Positions 27,971-36,989 of a stretch of 55,076 nt of DNA are shown piece after piece. The DNA lies in the IMG/VR virus record IMGVR_UViG_3300025132_000049, positions 1 through 55,076 of that record; one strand, written 5' to 3'. The translations under genes and the position numbers were made by a program. How positions within the stretch are numbered: position 1 is the first letter of the stretch; every line of letters starts with the position of its first letter. Source of the DNA: a virus. A model generated the notes under the pieces. It did not search any database. It saw only the letters and a list, made by a program, of their open reading frames with translations, and was not told the DNA's origin.

Positions 27971-28204
27971 TCAATAACCTCCTTCTATTTTATTTACCAT
28001 AGCATTGATGTCTTTCCAATCCATCTTTGCTATCTTATCATCTGAAACATCTGTTGTACTAGATATTGCAGGTGCAGGTGTAGTTGCAACTACAAACCCC
28101 GACTTCATCAGTATATTATCATCATTATATACTGTATTTTCTAACTTTTTTACTTTATCTACTAATTCTTTTAGTAGCATTAACATTTCATTTTCTTCAC
28201 TCAT
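27971..28204 (-). CDS. Small scaffold-like protein with C-terminal tag motif
   Basis: The ATG at 28204 (MSEENEMLML) is best placed behind AGGAGATGAAAAAA; an ATG 9 nt upstream lies within that site. The 77-residue protein has an N-terminal coiled coil (LLKELVDKVKKLENTV), a Ser/Thr/Ala/Pro linker, and ends with KMDWKDINAMVNKIEGG. That end matches both the N-terminal tag of the accessory proteins (MSWKDILK) and the end of the protease-scaffold protein. A scaffold or tag-receptor role is inferred. Confidence 0.65.
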   Translation of the reverse strand: MSEENEMLMLLKELVDKVKKLENTVYNDDNILMKSGFVVATTPAPAISSTTDVSDDKIAKMDWKDINAMVNKIEGGY

Positions 28205-28541
28205 TTTTTTCATCTCCTAATTTTCCTTTACTTTTTGGATATACCGTTCCTCTTAATTGACGGTATAGAATCTCATAATCCTTTCTTAATTCAGAGGCAG
28301 CAGTAGTCAATGCTAAATTAGCCTCATCTATTTTATTTATTTTTTTATTCAGTTTTTTATCTGATTTCATTACACCTAATGTTTTCAGTTCTTTTATTAA
28401 ATCATCTAATTTAGTAAAATCTTGCCCCATATATTCACTAGGTTCAGAAGATTGAAGTAATTTCTTAATCTTCTTTTTTTGTTTGGGCGATACTTTCTGA
28501 AAGATACCATTATCATTTTTAATTAATTCATATTCCCACAT
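28197..28541 (-). CDS. Basic helical protein with tag-like start
   Basis: The 114-residue protein starts MWEYELIKNDNGIF behind AGGAGTGATTAATA. The start keeps Trp, two aliphatics, Lys-Asn-Asp, so it may be a divergent form of the M-x-W tag. The rest is Lys-rich and helical (KKKIKKLLQSSEPSEYMGQ, then KLNKKINKIDEANLALTTA). It overlaps the next gene by 8 bases. A role in head assembly is likely from position; no family recognised. Confidence 0.65.
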   Translation of the reverse strand: MWEYELIKNDNGIFQKVSPKQKKKIKKLLQSSEPSEYMGQDFTKLDDLIKELKTLGVMKSDKKLNKKINKIDEANLALTTAASELRKDYEILYRQLRGTVYPKSKGKLGDEKNE

Positions 28542-28547
28542 TATTAA

Positions 28548-29066
28548 TCACTCCTGATAGTTTATTCTTCCGGTTCTTCTATTAAACCTCTCTTCGTTGA
28601 ATTGTTGATTGTCATCATAGTCTGATTGCCTCCTAGCGTCATCATATTTAGTATTATCAAAATTATGACTACCTCGTATAGTTTCTCCTACCAGTTTACC
28701 ATTCCTAGTTAATACTTTATAATGAACTTCACATACTCTAAAACCGCACTTTCCACTATCAGAATATTCATCAGTATAACTTACATCACACCAATATTCT
28801 GCTTCATTCTTACATTTGCCGGGGTGGTCTGGATTACTTTTTGCCAACTCTCTATCAGCCATAGAACCATCATTAATATATTCACATTCAACCTTATCCC
28901 CTGTTTTAACTTTAGTCTTCATGCTTTGAGGTTGAGCCATTGAAGCAGGTGATGCTTGCCACGCTATATTTCTTGCTTTATCACTATCATCTTCTTTAGG
29001 CATCATAGTTTCTGGTCTTAGGTTTTTAAGAACCTCTTTCCAATCACCTTCACAAGCATTACACAT
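28548..29066 (-). CDS. Cys-rich protein with offset tag
   Basis: The protein starts MCNACEGDWKEVLKNLRPE. After a short C-x2-C leader comes DWKEVLKN, a good match to the tag, seven residues later than usual. Further on there are several Cys/His pairs (KCKNEAEYWCDVSYTDEYS, KCGFRVCEVHYK) that could form a treble-clef or zinc-ribbon domain. The C-terminus is polar and Arg/Asn/Asp-rich. GAAGGTGTAGAATA precedes the ATG at 29066. Probably an internal head or assembly protein; function unknown. Confidence 0.65.
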   Translation of the reverse strand: MCNACEGDWKEVLKNLRPETMMPKEDDSDKARNIAWQASPASMAQPQSMKTKVKTGDKVECEYINDGSMADRELAKSNPDHPGKCKNEAEYWCDVSYTDEYSDSGKCGFRVCEVHYKVLTRNGKLVGETIRGSHNFDNTKYDDARRQSDYDDNQQFNEERFNRRTGRINYQE

Positions 29067-30835
29067 TATTCTACACCTTCTTGTTCTATTCTTAGTTGGA
29101 GAATATCTCTTTTTTGTTCTATTAAACTTAACCTAGACCCGTCTAAGTCTACTGAGTCCATTGAAGGAGAAGCAGCCTTTCCACTTAATCGTTGCTCTAT
29201 ATTAGGTAATCTCGCTAATAAATCATCAACTAATTTCAATGCTGCATCATAATAGAAGAAGTATTCCTTTTTTTCATCCTTAAGATTTTCTGAGTATTTA
29301 AGTTCAAAAGACTTTTTAGCCTCTTCAAATATACTACTTGCTTTATTAGACAACTTTCTGAAATCGCTCACATTGAATCGTGAAGGGTCTTTCATAACCA
29401 AATGTCTTAGTTTCTTAATACTAGTCTTAGCACTTTGTAGATTTCTCATAGCATTCTTTAAATTAGTTTTACTAGTTATTTTCATTTTAGGATTAATTTC
29501 TTTAAGAGTACTTACTAATTCTTCATACTTAGGGGTAACAGAATCGTTATCCCTTAATTGATTTATTATGTCTGGATGGATGTTATTACGTTCTCCTGTT
29601 ATATTTTCTTGTAAATTATATAGAAACTGATTAGTTAATATACCATGAGTTTTAAGTCTAATCTTAGTTTCTCTAGTGATTTCTTCTTTACCTAACTCTT
29701 CTAATAATTTTAATAAAGCATTTTCTGCATCGTTAGGATAAGTTTTTCTTGAAGTTACTTCTTTTTCTTTAGGTGTAAATAACTGAACGATTTCTTCTTC
29801 ATAAGTAGGTAGTTTTAATTGCTTTATTGATTCAATTATTAATGGTTTTGTTACCTTACCTACCGGAGAGAGTATCATTGGTTTATCTTCACTACCTGTT
29901 TTAATTTTTAATTCTAATTCTGCTTTTCTTCTTTTCCTATTAGCATTACTTGCCTTTGTATTAATAGGTCGTTTGCCTATTTTCTTATACTGTTCTATTC
30001 TTTTCTTATATTCATCAAGGGTTCTAGGTTTCTTAGATACATTAGATTCATCCTTTAGTTTTTCTTCTGGTAATATAGGTTTATATTCAAATGTTCCTTT
30101 AAAAGCATTATTTAGAGTAGTCTTTGCTTTTTGATATTCAAGTATAGGATTCTCCGGTTTTTCTAATTCTTTTATTTTCTTACCATAACCTAATGATTCT
30201 AGTTTATTATTTCTATCTGCACGAAGTTTTTCTATATCTCCTTGTAAATCTTTTCTTTGGTCGTCTGCTTCTTTACCTTTAGCACCTTCTAACTCTTTTA
30301 TTTTACTGTTAATTTCAGATACTCGCTTCTTGTAATCTCTTTCTATTTTCTTAGAATCTTTTTCTTCAAGTGATAATAACTTATCTACTTTCTTATTCCA
30401 ATCAGCATCTATTTTTTCCCCCACTTGTTCTTGTAAAACATCTAATTGTTGTGAGTTCATCTCTTTAAATCTAGCAACACCATCATCATTTACTATTGCT
30501 GTTAATTTCTTAAGTCGCTCATATTGATTTGTTAAGGATTTGATTCTGTCGCTATGTAGAGAATATTCCTTTCCTTTAGCACTACCTTGACTTAATAATT
30601 CTTTTAATTCTTTTTCGGCTTGTTCTCTAACTTTATCAGAGCCTTTTCCGCTAAAATTAGTTATTGCTTTATCAATTTCTTCTATAATTGTAGCAGCAGG
30701 CACAGATAAATTATCATTTTCTTTGTTTAATGTACGTTTAACAGATGATAATATAGGATGAGCAACAGTATGTGCCTTTTGTATATCTTCTCCCTGTATT
30801 TCAACAGGTATTCTTAAGATATTCATAAAAGACAT
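29066..30835 (-). CDS. Long coiled-coil protein with tag-like start
   Basis: From the ATG at 30835 the protein is 589 residues and begins MSFMNILRIPVE, a tag variant with Phe for Trp and Arg for Lys. Residues of about 90-240 form long charged coiled coils (ERDYKKRVSEINSKIKELE, RKDLQGDIEKLRADRNNKL). The rest is helical with a basic central part (RPINTKASNANRKRRKAEL). It may be an internal head or core protein like those around the portal. The start overlaps the upstream stop. Confidence 0.7.
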   Translation of the reverse strand: MSFMNILRIPVEIQGEDIQKAHTVAHPILSSVKRTLNKENDNLSVPAATIIEEIDKAITNFSGKGSDKVREQAEKELKELLSQGSAKGKEYSLHSDRIKSLTNQYERLKKLTAIVNDDGVARFKEMNSQQLDVLQEQVGEKIDADWNKKVDKLLSLEEKDSKKIERDYKKRVSEINSKIKELEGAKGKEADDQRKDLQGDIEKLRADRNNKLESLGYGKKIKELEKPENPILEYQKAKTTLNNAFKGTFEYKPILPEEKLKDESNVSKKPRTLDEYKKRIEQYKKIGKRPINTKASNANRKRRKAELELKIKTGSEDKPMILSPVGKVTKPLIIESIKQLKLPTYEEEIVQLFTPKEKEVTSRKTYPNDAENALLKLLEELGKEEITRETKIRLKTHGILTNQFLYNLQENITGERNNIHPDIINQLRDNDSVTPKYEELVSTLKEINPKMKITSKTNLKNAMRNLQSAKTSIKKLRHLVMKDPSRFNVSDFRKLSNKASSIFEEAKKSFELKYSENLKDEKKEYFFYYDAALKLVDDLLARLPNIEQRLSGKAASPSMDSVDLDGSRLSLIEQKRDILQLRIEQEGVE

Positions 30836-30837
30836 AC

Positions 30838-31050
30838 TTACCACTTATTTTCACTTCTTCTCTTTTGTTTCTTTGGTAAACCGATATAATCTGGTATGTC
30901 AGACATACCCGGCTTATCTTTCTTTATGGTCTTTGGGTCTGGCCCAATATAATCAAGATTTCTATTCCTAGTAATCTTATGTTCACTTTTTTCTTTTCTT
31001 CTAGCGTTGGCTAATTCTTTCTCCAACTGTCTTACTGTTTTTTCACTCAT
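30838..31050 (-). CDS. Small basic protein with DYIG repeats
   Basis: The 70-residue protein (MSEKTVRQLEKELAN) has a charged N-terminal helix and two similar segments, LDYIGPDPKTIKK and PDYIGLPKKQKRR. It ends in basic residues. GGAAGGTTTAAACA precedes the ATG. It lies between two head-region genes. Possibly DNA-binding or a portal-associated factor; no recognised family. Confidence 0.6.
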   Translation of the reverse strand: MSEKTVRQLEKELANARRKEKSEHKITRNRNLDYIGPDPKTIKKDKPGMSDIPDYIGLPKKQKRRSENKW

Positions 31051-31053
31051 TGT

Positions 31054-31803
31054 TTAAACCTTCCAAGTTAATTTTCTTAGTTGGTATATATTATACCAAT
31101 CAAGAGTTTTACGATTCTTCATAATTCTTTTTACAACCAATTCACTTTTAGTTAATTCTGCGTCTGGAGTGTTAAGTAATTTCATTGCATATTCATATTC
31201 CTCTTCGCCTAACTCTCTTTTAAGTTTTTTAAAGTAGAACGTATCACGCTTATTTCTTCTTTCATCATTATTTATTTTAGAATAGTGATGAGTATAGGGT
31301 AGACTACTCATATCCGATAACATATTATGACGAAGACTACCAGATGAATATTTACTTCTTTTAGCGGAACGGTCTATATTATTCCAAATCTCAGATACTA
31401 GATGTCGCAACCTAGGCTTATCTCTATCAAAGATTGCGTTTCCTGAATAGAAAAGTTTTTTCATACTAGTATTCAATTCTTCTGTACTTATTTTTTTTAA
31501 TTTATCAAATGTGGCAATTCTATCTATTTCATCCAGAAACATACCCGTTGTGAGATTACTGTAAGTAGCATTAGAAAACTTAAACTCAATAGAACCTTTC
31601 ATGTCAAGAGTTAGTGCCTCATAATGGTTGAAAATATTTCTTAATGCCGTGTGGTTAGCATCTGTCATCTCATCTTCTGTTAAGTATAAAACATTAAATC
31701 TATGACTTCTTTCATCAACAGGTTTGAGGAAACGATGTAAAAAAAGTATTAATTTAGTTGCTTCCGGCCATTCATTAGATGATTTTAATATTCCCATCCA
31801 CAT
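31054..31803 (-). CDS. Portal-adjacent protein with tag-like start
   Basis: The 249-residue protein starts MWMGILKSSNEW, a one-residue-shorter variant of the tag (Trp at 2, Ile-Leu-Lys at 5-7). It is helical and basic (SEIWNNIDRSAKRSKYSSG, KLKRELGEEEYEYAMKLLN). Its start overlaps the portal stop as TAATG. Proteins in this place often form minor head or injection components (for example Mu gpF/SPP1 gp7 position), but no sequence match to those is visible. Confidence 0.65.
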   Translation of the reverse strand: MWMGILKSSNEWPEATKLILFLHRFLKPVDERSHRFNVLYLTEDEMTDANHTALRNIFNHYEALTLDMKGSIEFKFSNATYSNLTTGMFLDEIDRIATFDKLKKISTEELNTSMKKLFYSGNAIFDRDKPRLRHLVSEIWNNIDRSAKRSKYSSGSLRHNMLSDMSSLPYTHHYSKINNDERRNKRDTFYFKKLKRELGEEEYEYAMKLLNTPDAELTKSELVVKRIMKNRKTLDWYNIYQLRKLTWKV

Positions 31804-33470
31804 TAACCAACCCTCCTCTCATTTCTTTTGTCTACATTTTGATTACCTGCTTCTTGAGGTAGACCTGTAAACCTTTTATCTGGCCCAACACTCATACTTG
31901 GTTTATTTCTTGTTTTAGGTGGCTCTGTTGCTTTAACAGATGCAGGTTGCCCCGCTTCTTCTTTAGTTGGTCTATTACCTTGTTCCATCATTTGACCTAA
32001 TTGTGATTGGTCTATGTTTGTACCTGCATAAGGGTCTGTTTCAAACTTTTCATCTTTGCCTTTTTCTTTACCCTGCATTTCTTCTGGTTTAGGTTTAGTA
32101 TATACAAATCTGCCTTCATCATCCATATCAACTTCAAACCCTAGATTCTTTATTGAACCTGCTATATTAACTTCCATTTCTCTCTTTCTTAATCTAGCAA
32201 TATCATCTTCTTCTTCTGACGGGGGCAGTTTAAGTTGCCAATCTGTTATTCCAAACTCATTTGTGATAAAGGGCAATACATATTCATTCCAAATAGTCTG
32301 AGCCATTTCTACGGCTCTATTAGTAACAAGTATCTGCATACCTTCGTTATTCAATCCACCACTTGCTGAATTATCAGACATAAATATTTTACTTACTCCA
32401 TAGAAAGCAGATATTCTATCTCTTAAATCATCTTTAACAGCAACATAATCCATTTCTTTAAGGCTATCCATAAACTTAATCCATTCAATAGAACCCTTAC
32501 CGTTTTCTGCTTCTATTCCCATTACAGGAATAAAATGAGGGTCTTGTTCCATCTTTTCTTTAACGCCTCTCCAAAAAGATTTCATCGAGTCAATATTTCT
32601 TGTCTGAACAGCCAATAGACCTCTAGGCATTCTACTCTTAGAATAAGAAGAATTAACATAATTTTCCATAGCAAGCAAAGTAGTAATGTTATTCCATAAA
32701 GTAAGTACAGGAGATAAACCATATAACCTACTAGGATTATATTTGCTAAAATGCAATACTTCTCCTTTAATATAATATTGCTCATGTCCATTTACTCTAT
32801 TAACATAATGAACAGGGTACATTGTGTCTCCACATATTTCACATTCACCTATTGCATCTTCTGTTATTTGGTCGCGGTGTTTAATACAAGTAAATCCAGA
32901 ATTACCTTTATCTCCTTTTTCATCTGAATAAATGTGCATAGTTACAGGGTCGCCACGATAGATTTCTTTTATTTTGTGCATCCTTATATTACCTGCATTA
33001 TCAATAAAGTATTCTTTAACTAAAATAATATAAGCATCATCCATTATATTCAAATCATCTTCTAATTCTTTTAGAACATCAATAAATAACTGCTCAGAAT
33101 TATTTACATATCTATCTAAAAACTTATGTGCATATTTTAATTGTGCTTTATCTGGCTTTTTTAGATTAGTTGAACCGCAATCAGAACATTCAGGCACAGC
33201 ACTCTTGTGTTCATTACCACAATCAGAACATTTACTTACAAACTTTTCATCCCAAGTATACCCTCTTCTGAATATCTCGTTTTTTAATTGGGTTGTGCAA
33301 GTTCTAACAATTACAGATGATTGAGCAACATGATAAAGTATAGGTGAAGTTATCATATAACTTGTATCTTTTTCTTGAATACCCGGATTAAATATTCTTC
33401 TATCTTCTGGTACAGGTGTACCTCTTCTAAATAGATTTGTTAAAGAGAATCTTCTTCTTGGTTCTACCAT
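31803..33470 (-). CDS. Portal protein with two zinc ribbons
   Basis: The 555-residue protein follows the terminase region and has a portal-like core: EQYYIKGEVLHFSKYNPSR, SPVLTLWNNITTLLAMENY, KEMDYVAVKDDLRDRISAF, YGVSKIFMSD. The tail is Pro/Gln/Lys-rich and disordered. Two zinc ribbons interrupt the clip region: CSDCG...CSDCG (about residues 80-100) and CIKHRD...CEICGD (about 195-215). Zinc sites in a portal are uncommon. The start follows GGAGGTATAAGTAA. It should form the dodecameric DNA gate at one vertex. Confidence 0.85.
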   Translation of the reverse strand: MVEPRRRFSLTNLFRRGTPVPEDRRIFNPGIQEKDTSYMITSPILYHVAQSSVIVRTCTTQLKNEIFRRGYTWDEKFVSKCSDCGNEHKSAVPECSDCGSTNLKKPDKAQLKYAHKFLDRYVNNSEQLFIDVLKELEDDLNIMDDAYIILVKEYFIDNAGNIRMHKIKEIYRGDPVTMHIYSDEKGDKGNSGFTCIKHRDQITEDAIGECEICGDTMYPVHYVNRVNGHEQYYIKGEVLHFSKYNPSRLYGLSPVLTLWNNITTLLAMENYVNSSYSKSRMPRGLLAVQTRNIDSMKSFWRGVKEKMEQDPHFIPVMGIEAENGKGSIEWIKFMDSLKEMDYVAVKDDLRDRISAFYGVSKIFMSDNSASGGLNNEGMQILVTNRAVEMAQTIWNEYVLPFITNEFGITDWQLKLPPSEEEDDIARLRKREMEVNIAGSIKNLGFEVDMDDEGRFVYTKPKPEEMQGKEKGKDEKFETDPYAGTNIDQSQLGQMMEQGNRPTKEEAGQPASVKATEPPKTRNKPSMSVGPDKRFTGLPQEAGNQNVDKRNERRVG

Positions 33471-33474
33471 TTAC

Positions 33475-34764
33475 TTATACCTCCATTTTACTATTCTCTT
33501 CTAATTTGGTTATATTATCTATATCAATATCCCATTTATCCCAATCAAACTTTGTATTATCGCTATGATTATAGTATTTCATTAATTTAAATAACTCATC
33601 TTTTCTTTCTTTATACCAATCTTCTTTCTTATTTTCTTTCTTTATTTTAATTAATTCTAGTAAAGTATTAGCATTATTTCTTTTTAGTTTAAAGTGAGGT
33701 AAACATTTGGTTAATAGTTTCTTAATGTCTGCCCCTGAATAAAAGTTAAGTCTATTAATTAATCTAGTATCTTGAGGAGATTTTTGGTCTAAATGTAACC
33801 TACCCATACCTAATGATTTGTGCATCTCTAACATAAACGCTTTACCTCTATTACCTGTTGCTACTAATCCTACTCTTGGGTTATGATTTTTATCCATTGT
33901 AATATATCCATCAGAATCAATAAACGCAGCAGTATAAGCCCATATATTCTTTTTAATCTCATCATTTATTTTATAATAAGCCCCATCAATATTAGTTATA
34001 TTTTCTTCCTTTGCTAATTTTGCTATAATTTGTGGAGAACTTCTTTTAAGTAATTTAGATGGTAAAGATTCATATATTTCTCTTGAAGAAATGCCCGGAT
34101 TAACACATACTGAGTTAAGTATAGATTTCCTAATCTCATCTTTTGGTGAGGTACTTATAGTGGTTTCCTTCAATATAGCCTTAAATGCCTTTTTTTGGTT
34201 AGCCATCTCCTTAGTCAATTTAGAATACTCTTTACCATACTGCACATCTTTTCGCTCTAGGCTTGATTCCCAATATTTACATAACGCATCTACTGCCCTC
34301 CTACGTCTATCTTCATCCTTGATTAAGTATAACTTGAATAATTTGTTTTCGTCTAATACCATATCTTTTAGAGGAGTCTTATATTTTTTAATCCAATGAA
34401 TACTATCAACACACTTATTCAAGTGTTCAGTATATCCATCTATCAAATCATCAATAGATTTAGTAAACTCTACCTTACTATCCCCTTTCAAAGTCCTTCG
34501 ATATTTTCTCATCTTTTTAACAATATCTGGAACACTATATCCTTTGATAGTATATTTATTTGGATAACTAAATAATACCTCCTTTGCTTGAGTTAAATTA
34601 ATGTCTCTTTCTGATGCAAACAATTTAATTAATTCATCATCACTACGCAAAGGTTTATCATTTAACCAATCAGATAATTTGATTTCTTCAAGCATTTCTT
34701 CTGCTTCTTCTACATCTTCTACCTTATCCGCATAGTCTCTAACTGCCTCTGCTTTTTCACCCAT
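33475..34764 (-). CDS. LAGLIDADG-type homing endonuclease, fused
   Basis: The 429-residue protein has one LAGLIDADG helix (AYTAAFIDSDGYIT, about residue 283). Matching strand and helix segments follow (PRVGLVATGNRGKAFMLEM, LTKCLPHFKLKRNNANTLL). A single motif implies a homodimer. Before it lies a winged-helix-like section (PGISSREIYESLPSKLLKR) and a 200-residue charged helical region. The gene sits between large terminase and portal behind a strong AGGAGGTGAAATA site. It could be a free-standing mobile endonuclease, or a packaging or regulatory protein that absorbed one. Confidence 0.8.
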   Translation of the reverse strand: MGEKAEAVRDYADKVEDVEEAEEMLEEIKLSDWLNDKPLRSDDELIKLFASERDINLTQAKEVLFSYPNKYTIKGYSVPDIVKKMRKYRRTLKGDSKVEFTKSIDDLIDGYTEHLNKCVDSIHWIKKYKTPLKDMVLDENKLFKLYLIKDEDRRRRAVDALCKYWESSLERKDVQYGKEYSKLTKEMANQKKAFKAILKETTISTSPKDEIRKSILNSVCVNPGISSREIYESLPSKLLKRSSPQIIAKLAKEENITNIDGAYYKINDEIKKNIWAYTAAFIDSDGYITMDKNHNPRVGLVATGNRGKAFMLEMHKSLGMGRLHLDQKSPQDTRLINRLNFYSGADIKKLLTKCLPHFKLKRNNANTLLELIKIKKENKKEDWYKERKDELFKLMKYYNHSDNTKFDWDKWDIDIDNITKLEENSKMEV

Positions 34765-34775
34765 TATTTCACCTC

Positions 34776-36215
34776 CTAAAAATTAAGTCCTGATATACCC
34801 GAAGGCATTCCAATTTGAGCCGTAGTTGGCCCATCAAATATCTCCATATCATCTAAGAGTATAAACGATGCGGTTGGAGTCTGAGTAGCAGCATTGGCTA
34901 AAGCAAGAGCCATAACCAAATCGTCATGTGCGCCAACTCCTTCAAACTTACCCGATTCTGTGATAGAAAACATAGATAATTCTTCTATAATATTCATTGT
35001 CATCTTTCTACTGTTATTATCACCATAAGGTAGACTTATTTTGTTGTTTTCAAAGTTCATTTGTAGTCCCAATATGATTTCTTGCTTCTTTCTTCTAGTA
35101 GTATTGAAATCTCTAATGTTTAAATCAGTAACACTTCTCAATTCTTGAGTAAATGCCTTAGCAAACGTATTAGTTTCATAAAGTACGGCTTCTGGCTCAA
35201 ATATTTTACCAATTAACTGTAATTTTTGGATATTTTCTCTAAATTGCACATTTTTTGCTCTATCTATGTGAACAATAGACTTATTTTTGTTTTCATCCAC
35301 CTCTAAAACGCAAATTACATTGTAATCTCCATCTGTTGATATAGCAGGGTCTACTCCAACATAATATTTGTAGCCTTTTTCTTTTCTATGCCCTAATTTT
35401 AAGATTATATGCTCATTTTTAGCATTTTCAAGATGTTCTTGTCCAAATAATGCTGTACCTGTTGAAATTGGTATACAAAGATATTCTCTTGTAAACTTTA
35501 ATGACCCAATTTCTGCTTTTCTTTGCATTAGTGCTTCATAATCCCATCTTTCAGGCCAAAGAGGGTCATTATTAGAATCTAAACAAGGATATTTTCTAAC
35601 TGTATATGCACTATTCTCTTCTAACTGTGTAAATATATCAGTATAAGTAAAAGGAGTACCTATCATTCTAAGGTTAGCAGTATGGTGAAGTGTTGGTATC
35701 ATGTCTCCAAAGAACCAATCTGTAACTCTATTAATACCTGTCAAACTAAACTCTTTCAAAGGGTCGTCAATAATAATTTCTTGAGGGTGAAGTCCTCTAA
35801 TCTGAGAACCAACAGACCTTTCTAATATAGAATTACCATTAGTTAATGTAATGTTACCAATAGCCCATCCTCTTGATGGTCTAAACTTCTTTAATTGTGG
35901 TATGTTGAAATATCTGTCAATTTCTCTCATATGAACTAAAGTCTGCTTTTGATTAGAAGATATATATAGCATTTGAAAAGGTGGTTCTTTAAACACAAGA
36001 TTCCATACTACCCAACTGTGCATAAATACAGATTTTCCGTGGTCTCTTGAGCAAATAATTACTGTTCTATCTGTGTTTTCCATTGTTTCTAACCACTCTT
36101 GCATATATGGTGGAAACATTAGACCAAGGACATTCTGAAAAAAATATGGAAATGAGTTCTTAGATAACTCCATATCCATTTGATGAGTAAAATTATATTC
36201 ATTTAACTCAGACAT
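34776..36215 (-). CDS. terL: Terminase large subunit
   Basis: The 479-residue protein has the packaging ATPase Walker A variant CSRDHGKS (55-62), Walker B EIIIDDP (146-152), and the downstream coupling motif GTPF near 195. The RNase H-like nuclease starts at YYVGVDPAISTDGDY (about 285-300), continues at AVLYETNTFAKAFTQEL, and ends at HDDLVMALALA near 440. These are the standard acidic centres. It drives DNA into the prohead and cuts it. GGAGTTAAT precedes the ATG. It has no N-terminal tag, unlike the genes just upstream. Confidence 0.95.
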   Translation of the reverse strand: MSELNEYNFTHQMDMELSKNSFPYFFQNVLGLMFPPYMQEWLETMENTDRTVIICSRDHGKSVFMHSWVVWNLVFKEPPFQMLYISSNQKQTLVHMREIDRYFNIPQLKKFRPSRGWAIGNITLTNGNSILERSVGSQIRGLHPQEIIIDDPLKEFSLTGINRVTDWFFGDMIPTLHHTANLRMIGTPFTYTDIFTQLEENSAYTVRKYPCLDSNNDPLWPERWDYEALMQRKAEIGSLKFTREYLCIPISTGTALFGQEHLENAKNEHIILKLGHRKEKGYKYYVGVDPAISTDGDYNVICVLEVDENKNKSIVHIDRAKNVQFRENIQKLQLIGKIFEPEAVLYETNTFAKAFTQELRSVTDLNIRDFNTTRRKKQEIILGLQMNFENNKISLPYGDNNSRKMTMNIIEELSMFSITESGKFEGVGAHDDLVMALALANAATQTPTASFILLDDMEIFDGPTTAQIGMPSGISGLNF

Positions 36216-36216
36216 A

Positions 36217-36540
36217 TTAACTCCATTTTTTAGAATCTAACATAGTTAAATCTTCATTGCAGTCAATATATTTATCGTGTATTGCTTCTATCAATTCGTA
36301 TGCTTGCCCTATCATCTCATCGTGCATTGGAGCATTAGCATATTTTAACATTGCACTTTCACCGATACTAAGAATCCTTTCTATTTCTGGTACTAACTCA
36401 CTACATTCCTTTTGTTCAGAATATCTAGCCAACTCTATTAATGGGCTTTGAGCAAATGTTGTCATAATATCTTGTGCTAATACTCCACAACATTTGTTAT
36501 CTTCGGTCTTGACATTTTTTAACACATCTTTCCAACTCAT
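36217..36540 (-). CDS. Tagged small helical protein
   Basis: The 107-residue protein starts MSWKDVLKNVKTEDNK, a strict match to the tag. The body is helical and acidic (SEQKECSELVPEIERILSI, EMIGQAYELIEAIHDKYID) with a CC pair near residue 18. It ends one base before the terminase gene. Function unknown. If the tag is a head-targeting signal, this would be a small internal protein. Confidence 0.75.
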   Translation of the reverse strand: MSWKDVLKNVKTEDNKCCGVLAQDIMTTFAQSPLIELARYSEQKECSELVPEIERILSIGESAMLKYANAPMHDEMIGQAYELIEAIHDKYIDCNEDLTMLDSKKWS

Positions 36541-36555
36541 TCTAAATCACAGTCC

Positions 36556-36975
36556 TTATCTTGCTTCTAGTAGGTAATCATATAATTCTTCTAAATCCTC
36601 TCTATAATGTTCTCCCCAACCTTGAGAAGCAATATAATATCCATCCATACCTGTATAAGACCCGATTCTTAATCCATTCTTACCTACATAATCTATTTCA
36701 TAACTAACTGTAATATCATCATCTTCGTCATGTGTATCAGAAGGGCTGATTATTAATTCTCCATTAGGATAATCAATGTATAAACTAAACTCAGAAGCAT
36801 CACGATAACCTTCAAAATCATCATCCCAATCCCCATTGGAAATTACTAATCGTTCATCTAAAAAATCTTTTAGTTTTTTACGAACTTCACGTATTAAATC
36901 AGTAATTGGCATATCCCAATCATTCTCGCTATAATCTATTCCATAACTATTTTTCAATATATCTTGCCAACTCAT
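36556..36975 (-). CDS. Tagged acidic protein
   Basis: The 139-residue protein starts MSWQDILKNSYGIDYSE, a strict tag match. The body is alpha/beta and strongly acidic: IREVRKKLKDFLDERLVIS, EFSLYIDYPNGELIISPSD, DDDITVSYEIDYVGKNGLR. It ends with an acidic helix. The run of Asp/Glu could mimic nucleic acid, but that is speculative. No family recognised. Confidence 0.75.
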   Translation of the reverse strand: MSWQDILKNSYGIDYSENDWDMPITDLIREVRKKLKDFLDERLVISNGDWDDDFEGYRDASEFSLYIDYPNGELIISPSDTHDEDDDITVSYEIDYVGKNGLRIGSYTGMDGYYIASQGWGEHYREDLEELYDYLLEAR

Positions 36976-36989
36976 ATTAATCTTTTCCT

